Below are positions 46,441-58,239 of a stretch of 64,000 nt of DNA, piece by piece. The notes under the pieces were generated by a model. That model ran no database searches, had not been told where the DNA came from, and was given only the letters and a program-made list of their open reading frames with translations. Where the stretch lies: positions 31,578,504 to 31,642,503 of the forward strand of contig NC_051075.1 of the NCBI RefSeq assembly GCF_004664715.2, in the 5' to 3' direction. The DNA comes from Peromyscus leucopus. Taxonomy: Eukaryota > Chordata > Mammalia > Rodentia > Cricetidae. Made by a program: the position numbers and the translations under genes. The stretch's first letter is position 1, and each line of letters starts with the position of its first letter.

Positions 46441-48639
46441 GGTGGAGAATAATCAGGTAAATTATATGAAAACAGATTAGATAAATTATATGATAGTACT
46501 ACTAGCAGAATATTTCTCATAGTACTACTGCTCATATGATCCAATAAAGTATCATTCCAATAAAGTATCATACTTTGTGTTTTATAACAATTCAAATTCT
46601 TTGCATGAATATATACTTTTTGACATATGAGGAGAAAAAAGTTAACTTGAAATCTTGAGGGCTGAAGTATTTTCTGATTCAAAATGTCTTCATTGGAAAA
46701 TTCAGCTTTTGTTAGATAAATAATATCCAACCACTTCCTTCACAGGTGACACCTGACTTTATTTGTGGCAACATATAGCTTAAAAGCATCTGCACCCGTG
46801 GAGCCTAGGAGCTCCTCAGTGTCCACACTGATTGCAACATTATTATTTGGCCATTGCACTTGAGATGCCATGTGGGAGTCCTGATGTGCTAAGGAACACT
46901 CACTCATATGACACACGTGTTCTGGTCATGTGTTCTCATTTCAAAGAGATAAGTAAATCTATTTTCCCAATGCAAACATCTTAGGGTTCACTAGTTTTAT
47001 GAACAACACCTTCAACTCTGACTCAGGAATGTGGTAATTTCTTGATTTTATGCTTGATTAAGTAAGTAGTACAAAGTCAAGTTTGACTTCATTCTCTAAC
47101 TTTGCATCTCCTTCTACCATAGCTGCTCAGTTCCCAGAAAGGAAAAAAAAGCTTCATTGAAAAGACCTTGAAGAATTGGAGCAGTTTTGTGTTTTATTTT
47201 CCCCATAAATTTATTGAGCAAAATAAATGACCTTGAAGAAGAAGTGCATACTCATGCATCTGTCTAATCAAGTGTTTACCAAATTCCCTTTCCATAAGCT
47301 ACAATTGTATAGTAGCCAATTCTGACCTCCTCTACCTACCAAGAAGAATTAGTTCTTCACCACATTTTGTCTTTTCTTCTCATGAGATTGGTTCCATTTC
47401 TTTCATATAATTTCAAACTGTGGACCATAAGCAACTAAAGAAATTGGTTTGAAAATAGAGGAGGATGAAGGAAGAAGTTTACTACAGTCAACCTTCCCTC
47501 CAAATGCTAACACATTCAGAATCATAAAGCTTAGGTATGAATATGTAAAGTCAGAAATTTTCTATATGCCAACAAAGCCAGCTTGAAAATATCTGAGTAC
47601 ATGATACATCTTTGTGTAGGATGCTATCAAAGTTGTGCCAATATATTAAGGCAAGTTAAAATAACTTAATTTTGTAAGACAGTATTTTAAAGGAAATAAA
47701 TTGTATTAATTTGAAACAAAATTTAAATTATTACTAGTTTTGGAATGAAGTTGGTAACTAAGAATGAACTTTAAGTACCTGTGACTTCAGAATTCTACAT
47801 AAAAATTTCTGTTGATTTTTCAGTACCTAATATGCACAGTGATGTCTGCATGGACTCTGCTCTATCATATGTTTAAAATTTGTCCAAACATAATCATCAA
47901 ATAGCAGATTTATATAAAATAACCATCATTTTAATAACTATTGCTAAAATATGACTAAAGTATAAGATGCCATCTGTTGCCATATATGGAAAATATTTAC
48001 ATCTGAGTTCTAAAACTACGGTTATTCATCTGTATAAACAGTAATTCTTTAGGACTGAATCAATGCTGAAATTTGGTTCTCTCCAATTAACACCAAATCT
48101 TCCAAACTCATTCATTCCTCACTGACTACAATGGATTTCTACTTTTCCAGCCAAATTTTAAAATTCAGTTAACTTTATAGCCATTCTGATGAGCTGTGCT
48201 GACTCTTCTACCAAGTCCGCAAAACAGAAGTAAATGCCCAATTTTAAGGAAGATTGCTATTTCTCAGTCCACATTAATACTTCTAACTTTACATAGATCA
48301 CCTTTAGTGCCAATGACTTGTAAATGTACAATGACACTACCTGGTGAAAACTCAAATGTTCAGCATGCCTTTATCTTTGAGAATGATTGTTTTATAATAC
48401 TGGTATTGCTATGCAATACCAGACCAGTAGTCTTAGAAATAGATATGTTAAACTGAGATGTTTACCTTCATGTGGAAATTATATTAAACTTAATATAAAT
48501 AATAGTATTTTATTCTTCAGATTGTTTCTGTAATTTTAAAGACAAATTTTTACTATAGATTTTAACATATTGCATTTTTACATTTAAATTTTAGCCTACA
48601 TGATTTTCAGCAGGAAAACAAGATACATGTGTCCAAGCT
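46441..48639. other. Unique DNA, no gene seen
   Basis: No repeat or RNA gene recognised over about 2.2 kb. The frame at 48196-48456 has no known features. Confidence 0.45.
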
Positions 48640-50034
48640 GTGGAGTTTGAATCAAAAACACTGAAGACAGCTTATGCTGGAGAGGATGTGGAGCAAGGGG
48701 AACTCTCCTCTACTGTGGGTGGGAATAAAAGCTTGTATAGCCACTTGGGAAATCAATATGGCGCTTTCATAGAAAATTGGGAATCAATCTCCCCCAAGAC
48801 CCAGATATGCCACTCTTGGGCATATTCCCAAAAAATGCTCAATCATACCACAAGGGCACATGCTCAGCTATGTTCATAGCAGCATTATTTGTAATAGCCA
48901 GAACCTGGAAACAACCTAGATGCCCTTCAACTGAAGAATGGATAAATAAAATGTGGTACATATACACAATGGAGTACTACTCAGCAGAGAAAAACAATGA
49001 CATCATTTAGGCAGGCAAATGGATGGATCTAGAAAAAAAAATCATCCTGAGTGAGGTAACCCAGACTCAGAAAGACAAATATGGTGTGGATACTAGATGT
49101 AAAACAAAGGATGACTAGACTGCTACTCACAATTCCAGGGAGGCTACCTAGTAAAGAGGACCCTAAGAAAGACACAGGGATCACCCATCGACAGAGAAGT
49201 GGATGAGATCTACATGAGCAACCTGGAAATGATGGGGGGTAATGAAGGGCAAGGGTCCAGGGAAAGAGAGCTTAGGGGAGCGGAAGATCCCAGCTGGATC
49301 AAGAGCAGAGAGGGAGAACAAGGAATAAGAGACCATGATAAATGAAGACCCCATGGGAATAGGAAGAAGCACAGTGCTAAAGAGGTCCCCAGAAATCCAC
49401 AATAGACTACTGGCAATGGTAGAGAGAAAGCCAGAACTGACCTACTCTGGTGATAGGATGGCCAAGCACCCTAACTGTTGTGGTAGAACCCTCATCCAAT
49501 GACTGATGGAAGCAGATGCAGAGAGCCAGGGCCAGGCCCCAGGTAGAGCTCCAGGAGTCCAGTTGGCTAGAAATAGGAGGGATTGTATGAGCGAGAGTTG
49601 TTGAGACCATGATTGGAAAAAGCACAGGGACAAATAGCCAAACTAATGGAAACACATGAACTATGAACCAATAGCTGAGGATCCCCCAACTGGGTCAGGC
49701 CCTCTGGATAAGCGAGACAGTCAATTAGCTTGAACTGTTTGGGAGGCACCCAGGCAGTGGGACTGGGGTCTGTCTTCAGTGCATGAGCTGGCTGTTTAGA
49801 GCATGGGGCCTATGCATGAACACTGCTCAGCCTGGGTGAAGGGAGAGGGGACTGGACCTGTCTTGACTGAATCTACCAGGCTGAGCTGAATCCCCAGGTG
49901 AGTCCTTGCCCTGGAGGAGATGGGAATGTGGGGTAGGTTGGAGGGAGGGCAGGTTTGGGGCAGGAGGAGGGAGGGGAAACCGTGGCTGATATGTAAAATT
50001 AAATTAAATTATAAAATAAATAAAATAAAAAAGA
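48640..50034 (+). mobile_element. L1 LINE 3' end: ORF2 C-terminus, 3' UTR and A-rich tail
   Basis: Begins within the ORF2 C-terminal region (tatgctggagaggatgtggagcaagg, cttgggcatattcccaaaaaatgctc, aaaatgtggtacatatacacaatggagtactactcagc). The readable frame to about 49010 shows the conserved Trp-Tyr-Ile-Tyr-Thr-Met-Glu-Tyr-Tyr-Ser motif. The 3' UTR follows, with gaccatgataaatgaagaccccatggg and a G-rich gtaggttggagggagggcagg run, ending in aattaaattaaattataaaataaataaaataaaa. The element is 5'-truncated. Minus-strand frames at 49181-49749 are antisense to the UTR. Confidence 0.88.
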
Positions 50035-50711
50035 AGTAAAAAAATTATATTAATTGCTAGCAATATTGATATTGAAAATTGTATGTAATATCTTTAAGCC
50101 TAATTTCTCTCAAACCCCCAAATTAGGGATTTATTGATTGCATAAGCTTGATTTTTTTATTATTCTAGGATTTACATAAACAGTCACTAAATGCTAGTTT
50201 TAAATTAGTTTACTAATAAAATAATTACAACCTCTCCCTTCAAATTGATATCTGTCATAATTGAACATCACAAACTTCGTAACATGACTTCTGACTCAAA
50301 ATTTTTTACAACTATTCAGTAGTTAAATATTAACATGTGAGTAACAGCAAGTTCATCTCTTCATTAGCAACATAAATATAGATTAATTTCACCTATTAAA
50401 TCAGATTAAACATTTATTATTTTCGACTATAGCTTTGTGAGTATTGAGCATCAAGAAAAGCAAAATTCCCTAATATTAATTGAAATGCCCTAATAACAAC
50501 AACAACAACCTGGATAGTCTCTAAAATCCTGTTTGCCTAACTCCTCAGAGGGTCAAGAACGAAAAGCAACTTGATCTGAAATCCATAGTGTTCTACCACC
50601 TTACATAAAGAGGTATGTGGAGATTCATGTATTTATATGATCTCACTTTGATAGAGCATGAAAGGAAAGATTAGCACCAGCAGAGACAAAAGACAGCTAT
50701 TTTGTTTTAAT
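50035..50711. other. Unique AT-rich DNA, no gene seen
   Basis: No recognised repeat. Short (AAC)n at 50494-50509. Confidence 0.45.
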
Positions 50712-50862
50712 TTAAAGATTTATTTTGTTTTCAGTGTGTATACACATGTGTATGTGTATGTGTATGATTGTATATGTGTGTGTGTGAAAGGGAGTGTTGT
50801 AACATATGGGAAGTGAGTGTCTGTGGATGTGAGGAGAGGGCATCAAATGCTCTGGCTGTTCA
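50712..50862 (-). mobile_element. B3-type SINE body, minus strand, partial
   Basis: aaagatttattttgttttcagtgtgtatac start and gaggagagggcatcaaatgctctgg are the reverse of the B3/B2 3' half. The tRNA-like head is missing. A TG-rich stretch at 50740-50790 is embedded. Confidence 0.55.
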
Positions 50863-51475
50863 CAGCTGATTAAGATCTCTGAAGAGTACCAGTTGATTGA
50901 GGTTTTGTGAACTGTACACTTTGCCTATTCTCATTAGCAGACATTGGGTTTAGTTTATCAGGCCATGAATGGCTAAAAGCATTTCAAATAGGGCTATGCC
51001 TAAAGCAATCAGATGTTTAGTATTCAACAGTCTAGGCTTGCTGTGCAAAGGTAGACCCATATGAATCAGTTGTCTATATATGAGACCTAGAATAATTGGT
51101 ATTTACCCCAGGCCTATGTAAATACAGGTAGTTTTGTCATTGGTATGGAATGAACAAGAAATGTAGTTATGCCTGGGCCTCTGCTTTGTAAGATGGAGTC
51201 ATGTGTAGCTTTGATAGATGTCATTCCTTCACAGAAATTTTTGGGAGCTATTGCATAACTGTCCTTCTTTCCAAAGGCCTTGATGACAGCCAGGCATCTG
51301 TTTCCATGAGTAAGCTCAAACAGAACCAAGCAGAAACCGAACAAAGTCAGCATGATTTTAAGGCAGATCAAAAGATACTCATCTCCCTAATGGTTGGTAT
51401 GTGAGTGGAGCTTAAACACTACTCAGTACTCAGTACCATAGGTATGTTAATTCTAATTCCAAGTGAAGCATGTAT
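50863..51475. other. Unclassified interval, no gene seen
   Basis: No repeat recognised with confidence. Overlapping short frames on opposite strands at 51114-51404 have no known features. Confidence 0.35.
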
Positions 51476-51485
51476 TGTAAGCAGC

Positions 51486-51615
51486 TTTTTTTTTTTTTTT
51501 TTTTTTTTTTTGGTTTTTTGAGACAGAGTTTCTCTGTGTAGCTTTGCGCCTTTCCTGGAACTCACTTGGTAGTCCAGGGTGGCCTGGAACTTACAGAGAT
51601 CCACCTGGCTCTGCC
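51486..51615 (-). mobile_element. B1 SINE, 5'-truncated, with 10-bp target duplication
   Basis: Poly-T then ggttttttgagacagagtttctctgtgtagctttgcgcc; it stops at ccacctggctctgcc, lacking the SINE's first ~45 bp. The repeat tgtaagcagc flanks it exactly at 51476-51485 and 51616-51625, so the truncation happened during insertion, not by later deletion. Confidence 0.95.
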
Positions 51616-51625
51616 TGTAAGCAGC

Positions 51626-53390
51626 TTTTAACATTTCCTTTTTCAGCAGAATTGTTTTGAGTGGGTTGTATGGCACCTTGAATGACATAGACTTTTTTTT
51701 TTAATGCCCAGCCTCCATCAGTTAGGAACAGATCACCAAGCAGCTTCTTTCTTTCATCCTGTAGACTGCCACAACAGCAATCTGGCTGCTTTGAACATGC
51801 ATAGGATCAAGAAACCTCAGTTGTATGCAAGAAATAATATAACCCATTCTGCTAGCTACTGAGGGAGCAACTTCTTCTTTGGAAACCTTGCACTAGTCAC
51901 AACTTCTTCCACCCACACCAACACAAAATCTTTATTTTAGACCTGGAAAACCCTGCTAGATTATACCTGACCTTGCTTTTGCTGTTCCAAGGGAATCCAA
52001 TGCCTATTACATCAGATATTGCAACAGCAGTCCTCAATTAGCTCAGCAGAAAGAAAGATCATCCCCCTTAGTGACTTAGAAGAAACTTTGTAATGAAAAG
52101 GAAGGCTGTATTTATGAAAGACAAGAGACTTCTCCTTATGTGAAGCCTGAGATTGGTGACATTGGAAATTATACTTTGATCTATGAAATTGCAACGCTGG
52201 CAGATGTATGTCACACCAGTTTTCTACCTGTGTATGGAGGCTGGTAGCTTTTCTGTGTGATTAGTCTGATGGGCTTTTCTGTGATGTATTTCTGATACCA
52301 CATTTAGTTCCAGTAAACATTTTCAGCAGTGTTATTTCATTTACTTGTATTGTTTTTCGTGGGCTGAGCTTATTACATGAAAAGCAGACACAAGCTATCA
52401 TATATATATATAAAGACACAAGCAGCCTGTCTTGGGCAATGAATAAGAAACATCCATGATTTCCACAGACTTACCATAAACCAAGAGCCTTGGTACCCAA
52501 AGCTTTGAGTTGTAACACTAAAGTGGATGAGAGATCCAAAGAGCTACTTTGAGCCAGAGGTCAGATACTCCAGACTGAAGCATTAGCCCAAAGCTGCACA
52601 AAAGGCCTCATATCCTAACCTCCAAGGTGTATCACAAAAGTGCAAATGAAGCGTCCTAGAGGATGACTGACTGCAGAAACACTGAGAAGGTGATATGATG
52701 GAGAGCTGACACTACAAAAATTAAGACATTGTGAAAAATCAAAGGCAAGAACCAAGATTTCCAGAACTGTCAGACCTGGGGAATAGAAAAAGAAGGAGAT
52801 AAAGAGGCATAGATCCAGTCACACAATGTGTAAAAGCTGTCTTTGTTCTGGCAACTGGGTCACAACTCTGTGGCCTGGGCAAAGGACTCCTGTCTTGGGA
52901 ACCTGGAACAGTACACCTCTTGCTTCTTGAGCTTAGAGCATTCAGTTTCTGCATTTGAGACTTAGCGCTAGAAACTCTGTGTTTGGAAGCCCAGCTTGTG
53001 AGCTGTGAACTCAAGAGTCCATCAAAGCTAAGGGAGCTGCCCCTCACACAGCCTCAGTACCTAATGCAACAGAGCAAAGGAAAAGCCAGACCATCATTTG
53101 TGAGAATTTTACAGTGTAAATAGGAAGCATATTCTTACTATTTTCTAAAGTATTTCCTGTGTTTAGTCACATTTCTTTCTTCAAATATTACTTTTTTTGC
53201 AAAGTACAAAGCAATATAAAATATAAACAAAGTCTATACTCTATACTGACAAGTATATGAGCCAAGCTTATAAAGTGGAACATATACCAATAAACCCTGA
53301 CAAATCTTGGATAATTTAATAATAGACAATATACTATGGTACAGAAAAAAATGGAATTTTGTTTCTTTTTGCTACCTATCAGATTTTCCA
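51626..53390. other. Unique or unclassified DNA, no gene seen
   Basis: The 52.48-53.09 kb part is less AT-rich and may be an old LTR or other repeat, but no family was recognised. The 102-codon minus-strand frame at 52739-53047 lies in it and shows no domain. Confidence 0.35.
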
Positions 53391-53391
53391 T

Positions 53392-53615
53392 CAGTGAGAT
53401 GGCTCCATAGCTAAAACTACTTGTTGTCAAGCCTGACTTACTGAGATCAGTCTTTAGCACCCACATAGTTTAGACAGAACTGATTCCCACAAGTTGTCTG
53501 TAGACCTCCACACTCATGCCGTGACACAAGTGCATACAGGTGCAAGCATAGGCATGCATGTGCTTTGGTGGATGAACACACACATACACACAATTAAAAT
53601 ATACCAAAAATGTAG
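53392..53615 (+). mobile_element. B4/RSINE-type SINE, plus strand
   Basis: tcagtgagatggctccatagc head, ttagcacccacatag at the B-box end, then actgattcccacaagttgtctgtagacctccacactcatgcc and a CA-rich stretch before an A-rich tail. This order matches rodent tRNA/ID-derived B4 or RSINE1 elements. Confidence 0.6.
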
Positions 53616-53679
53616 AAGAAGATTCAATTATTCAGCATAAAGAAAATAATTCTTAGGTCTCAGACACCTGGAACAAATG

Positions 53680-54125
53680 ACGAAGTGAGGTACCTGTTGA
53701 CATACTGAACTGGACACTGGCCAGCTCTTCCAGCATCCCTGCATACCTGTGGCTCCTCCCAGCTCTCCCAGCATCACTCAGTGCCTGTCACTTCTCCTAG
53801 CACTTCTCATCCTGTCTGCTACCCTAAACCACTCCCTCCTAGGGGCTGGGCTTCCTCTTCCCTCCCGCAAGCCTGATCCCTGTGTAACTCAACCATTTTG
53901 TCTACGATGCTCTCTTGCCTCGTCGCCCGAGTCTGCCTCTCTTGGTTAGTGGTTCTTCTCGGGCTCTCCCTCTTTCCTCTCTTGGTCTGGAAAGACTGCT
54001 GGCCATGTTGAACCTGGACTCTTCCCTCTGCCTGCTTTCTCATCATGTCCTTCTTTTAGTTCGTGTTGCCATTCACATAAACTATTCTTTAAGCTTTAAT
54101 CTGCATCCAATGTCAGATTAGCCTC
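53680..54125 (+). mobile_element. LTR-like segment (tentative)
   Basis: Pyrimidine-rich sequence with tgtgtaactcaaccattttgtctacgatgc and ggccatgttgaacctggactcttccc, then a taaactattctttaagctttaatctgc run, resembling the U3-R-U5 of a muroid LTR. Overlapping frames on both strands are considered non-coding. Confidence 0.35.
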
Positions 54126-54130
54126 TGTAC

Positions 54131-54132
54131 TG

Positions 54133-54163
<31 letters not shown>
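54131..54163. repeat. (TGCG)n microsatellite, ~8 units
   Basis: Perfect GTGC/TGCG tetranucleotides: alternating purine-pyrimidine with a CpG in every unit, so Z-DNA-prone. Located at the end of the LTR-like segment. Confidence 0.97.
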
Positions 54164-54544
54164 AGAACACTGGCATTTTTCATCATCATTCTTTAAACTT
54201 GGACATCTGTATTACCTGACTCGGTGGTCCCCACTGTCTAACAGGCCAGCTGTCATCCTCACACTTTCTTCTTTGATGGCGACTTCCATGGTTACTGGGG
54301 CTAGAGACTGACGGTCAAGGGCAGAAGTTACTCGACTCTCTACCATGGAGGTGGCTTCTTAGCCAAGAACAGTAGAGAAGCCAAGGAGGGATACAAAGGA
54401 AGCAAGCTAGTCAGAAGACACAGCGTTAAAACCACAGAGCCACACAAGCAGTCCTCATACTTCTCCTTCCTTTTCCTTCATTCCTGTCTCTACCATTTTA
54501 CGATTTTATTTTTGTTGTTGTTGTTTTGTTTTGTTTTATTTTGA
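54164..54544. other. Unclassified interval, no gene seen
   Basis: Contains a comparatively GC-rich part (54.26-54.45 kb) that I cannot assign to a gene or repeat, then a (TTG)n/(TTTTG)n patch. Confidence 0.3.
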
Positions 54545-54684
54545 TTTTTGAATCAGGGTCATGCTATGTAGCTCTGGTTGTTCTGTAACTCACTATGTAG
54601 ACCAGGCTGACCACAAATTCATGGAGATGTGCCTGCCTCTACCTCTCAGTGCTGGGATTAAAGACACATGTCAGTATGACTGGC
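54545..54684 (-). mobile_element. B1 SINE, minus strand, old
   Basis: gaatcagggtcatgctatgtagctctgg, tatgtagaccaggctgacc, and cagtgctgggattaaagacacatgtcag: a diverged B1 of the older (non-cricetid-specific) form. Confidence 0.85.
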
Positions 54685-54894
54685 TCTATTTTATGATTTT
54701 AATCTGTAAAGAATTGGGGATTGTTCTTTGCTAGATATTAAACTAGCCAAAGATGTCCAAAACAATGGAAATGGAATTCAGTCTTAATTCTTCTTTGCTC
54801 ATTTGTTAATGAAAATTCAATTTGCCACCATAACAAGATGATAAGGGTAAAGTGCTTGCTTGATATATACAAGTCTCTGGGTTCAATTGTCTAT

Positions 54895-55128
54895 AAGAGT
54901 TTTATTTTGTGCAAATGTATTTGCTTTTATGTTTTGTGTATGAGTGTTTTGCCTGAATATAGGTAGGTTCACTTTGTGCAGGCCTGCTATATGTAGGGAA
55001 CAGAAAAGGGACTCCAGATCCCCGGGAACCAAAGCTACAATGATTATGAACAACCATGCAGGTTCTAGGAAAGGAACCTAGGTCCTCTGCAAGAGCATCA
55101 GGTGCTCTTAACCACTGAGGCAGTAAAC
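54895..55128 (-). mobile_element. B3-type SINE, minus strand
   Basis: gtatgagtgttttgcctgaatataggt, cagaaaagggactccagatcc, and aacctaggtcctctgcaagagcatcaggtgctcttaaccactgagg form a reversed B3. A short ID/B4-like piece (agtgcttgcttgatatatac...ctctgggttcaattg) precedes it at 54850-54893. Confidence 0.75.
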
Positions 55129-55239
55129 ATACTTTTATAAGTGTTTTTCTCCCTTTTCTGATTAACCTTATCCCAGTTATTCATAATTTAAGGATTTTCC
55201 ATGTTTTCAGTTTGCTTTAAGTTCTCAACTCTGAATTTA

Positions 55240-56268
55240 AAAAAAAAAAATGATTTACAGGAATTTTCATTGCACTCCCAGGATTCTATGAGGGTGACCC
55301 TAGCTAAGACTCCCAGCAATGAATTATACAGACCCTGAAATAGCCATCTCCTATAACCAGGCAAGACTTCTACTATAGGAGTTAGGACTCCAACCCAGCC
55401 ATATAACCTTTAACCTACAACTTTCACTACCTATAAGATGTACTGGGGTAAAGGTGGTACAGGAATTATGAGAGTAACCAACCAATGACCAATCCAGCTT
55501 GAGACCCATACCATGAGAGATAGCCCATCTCTGACACTGCCTGGAGGCCCAGGACCAGAGGCTGGACAGCCCAAAGAGCTAGGATAGAACCAGACATGAG
55601 TGACAATTTTTTTAAAGCCAATGAAATTATTTCTAATGACATTCTGCTATGCTCATAGATTGTTGCTTAGCCCAATTGTCATCAGAGAGGTTTCACCCAG
55701 CAACTGATGGTAACAGATGCAGAGATCTACAAGCCAAACCTTAGGCAGACATTGGGAAATCCTGTGGAAGAGGACAAGAAAGGACTGTGATAGCATACAG
55801 TTAAAGACACCACAGGTAAACACACAGAATCAAGTAACCTGGGTTCATAAGGACTCACAGAAACTGAACTCCCAATCAGAACACTTACATGGAACCAACC
55901 TAGATCCTCTTCACATATCTTATAGCTGTGTAGCTTGGTCTACTTGTGGAACTCCTAACAGTGGGATCAGGGTTGTCTCAGATGCTGTTTCCCGCTTTAT
56001 GGCACCCTTCCTTCCTACTGGGTTGCCTTATCCACCCTTTATAAGAGAAGAAATGGCTAGTCTTACTGCAATTTGATATGCCATGGCTGGCTGATGTACA
56101 TGGGAGGTCTGCCCATTTCTAAAAAGAAAGGAGGAGTGGATAGTGATGGAATGGCAGAGGTTTGGGGAGGGAGTAGAAGAAGAGGAAGAAGGAGGAGGGA
56201 GGGAGGGAGGGAAGGAGGGAGGGAGGGAGGGAGGGAGGGAGGGGAAACTGTGATCAGAATGAAAAAAA
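55240..56268 (+). mobile_element. L1 LINE 3' UTR, plus strand
   Basis: Blocks in rodent L1 3' UTR order: gtcatcagagaggtttcacccagcaactgatggtaacagatgcagag, gatcctcttcacatatcttatagctgtgtagcttgg, cttgtggaactcctaacagtgggatcagg, cctactgggttgcc, then a G/A-rich run and ggggaaactgtgatcagaatg. The 119-codon frame at 55717-56076 lies wholly inside this UTR and is not a gene. Confidence 0.75.
56173..56242. repeat. (GGGA)n/(GGA)n purine tract
   Basis: About 70 bp of G/A-only sequence forming the expanded G-rich run of the L1 3' UTR. Runs of three G's at short spacing give weak G-quadruplex potential. The Arg/Gly/Glu frame is an artefact. Confidence 0.93.
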
Positions 56269-56460
56269 ATTAGCCAGCTGGGTTTACTGTCCTGCTGTAT
56301 CCACCTTTTGAGAATCAGCCCAACACAAAAACAAAGCTTTATTCAAAAAAAAAATTCAATTCTTTCTCACACCATGCTTCAAGATTCCATTGTTGCAAAC
56401 ATGTAAGCTGCTGAACATGAGGAGGCTGCTTCAGTTATGCAGTGTTTACAGATCATGGAT

Positions 56461-56461
<1 letters not shown>

Positions 56462-56545
<84 letters not shown>
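56462..56545. repeat. (CA)n microsatellite, ~42 units
   Basis: CA dinucleotides with one interruption (CATA at about 56499). The His/Thr-run frame is an artefact. Longest CA array in the window. Confidence 0.98.
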
Positions 56546-56547
<2 letters not shown>

Positions 56548-58239
56548 TATTACATCTCTATTCAATTTTCCCAGAATTTCCCAGTCATTTTACATCAGAT
56601 CTGAGGGCTTGAGCTACCCTCTGGGTATAAACAGAAATGCCATAGTTACTATGCTGCAGGGCAAAATGACCAAACCAAAAGGCTAATAAACTTATGAACT
56701 TGATTGAATACATTTTCTACGTGATCTCTTCTGTTCTCTTCTGAGGAATGTATATTGCTTGACTATTACTTGAAACATCTTTAAACCCATCATTTAGAGT
56801 ATATTATAATGCTGAAAATGGGAAGCATATTCTCTCTCTCTCTCAAAGCCAGGAACATGGTTTCCATATCACATGGAGCTACAGAAGAAGAAAAGATCTC
56901 TTGTTTATATTGGGTAAATTTATCATCAGATCCACAGTTATATCCAGAGAACAAAGCCATCATTTCTTTCAACAGAGACTTGCTGAAATAAGATCTTGTG
57001 GCAGAGTAAAAGAAAATAATTTGTTTTAAGGTATGGAACGTGACAAGACACTCGTCACAACAAAGTAAAATCCAAAAATAAGGTTTCTTAAAAAGTTCTG
57101 ATAGGTAAATAGTTAGCCCAGTAAATAATGACTTAAAAAGGAATAGAGTGTGTGTGTGACTTTGGTGAAGAATGATAGGGCATGGGCGTTCTGCTTTCTC
57201 CTTTTAAATACATTTTAAAAATTGTGAAATTAAAAATGGTTGTCTTATATTGACTTATGGATTCATATATTTTCCTTCTTTGACAGTACATAAAATAGGA
57301 TTAAAATTTGAATTTCATGAAATTTTTGAAATATTTGAAGTATTTTGTAGTTACTATGACAACCAATTTTATACATTAAAAATTATATCCTGGACTGTTA
57401 ATATCAAAGTATTAAATTTCAGATTATAAGATCAATAGAATTATTATTTCTATAAAAATTGAGAACATATTTCTATAGAACTTTATTTCTATACATAATA
57501 CATAATACTAAACATTTCTAGAAGCATCAGCAACAGAGAACTATAGAAGAATCTTTTAAAAATATCCCTGTATGAACACATATATATGTCACATGCATAG
57601 TGGTGTGAAATGAAGCAGTTTAAATATTTTACACTTCAGTATTATGAAATATTTATGCTGAAACTCCTACAGATGGAAAGAATAAGGTCAGCCAAAGCTG
57701 TGAAAGACAAATGCCTCACTTACAAGGCTGTCTTTGGAAACAGAATGTGAGGATTTAGTAAAAAAACAAAAATCCATAAATTCACTCTGCACTTTAAGAT
57801 TTAAATACTGAAATTTGGCTGAAAAATGTTTTCAGTTGAGAGTGTTATTGCAAAACAATGCATTTCCTCTCAAGAATAAATTTCAAAATTTTTCCTAAAT
57901 TATGAATACCAACAGCCAGAAATTTCCCCTTTATGCCACCTATCAGTTTTGTGTAGTAAATAAACAAATCATGTGCTCAGGTTGTTGTGACTTTTTCTTG
58001 ATTATTCTGATTGACACTGACAAAAAGGAAGAAATATAACAAAACACAGTAGCACAAAAGTTCAAATATAAACCAGTAGTAAAAGTCCTACCTCTTTAAG
58101 ATTATTTTTTATTATATTTGTTGAAAACAGGCATAAAAATTCACTTACAGCTAATATATTAAATTATTTTAAGTTATAATATTCATCACCATACATTTTA
58201 ATAATTATATAACAAAACTGATACTTGAGGACTAAACCT
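56546..58239. other. Unique AT-rich DNA, no gene seen
   Basis: No transposon recognised. Two 60-codon frames overlap antiparallel at 56790-56991 with no known features. Confidence 0.45.

Noticed and set aside
48640..49010. Plus-strand frames with recognisable protein similarity
   Set aside because: The similarity is real but is to the L1 ORF2 C-terminus in a truncated LINE; not a host gene.
49181..49749. Cluster of minus-strand frames
   Set aside because: Antisense to the L1 3' UTR; overlapping in several frames.
52739..53047. 102-codon minus-strand frame rich in Ser and Arg
   Set aside because: No domain or splice context; the region looks like an old repeat.
55717..56076. 119-codon plus-strand frame
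   Set aside because: Lies entirely within L1 3' UTR sequence.
56390..56686. 98-codon frame with a His-Thr run
   Set aside because: Translation of the (CA)n microsatellite.
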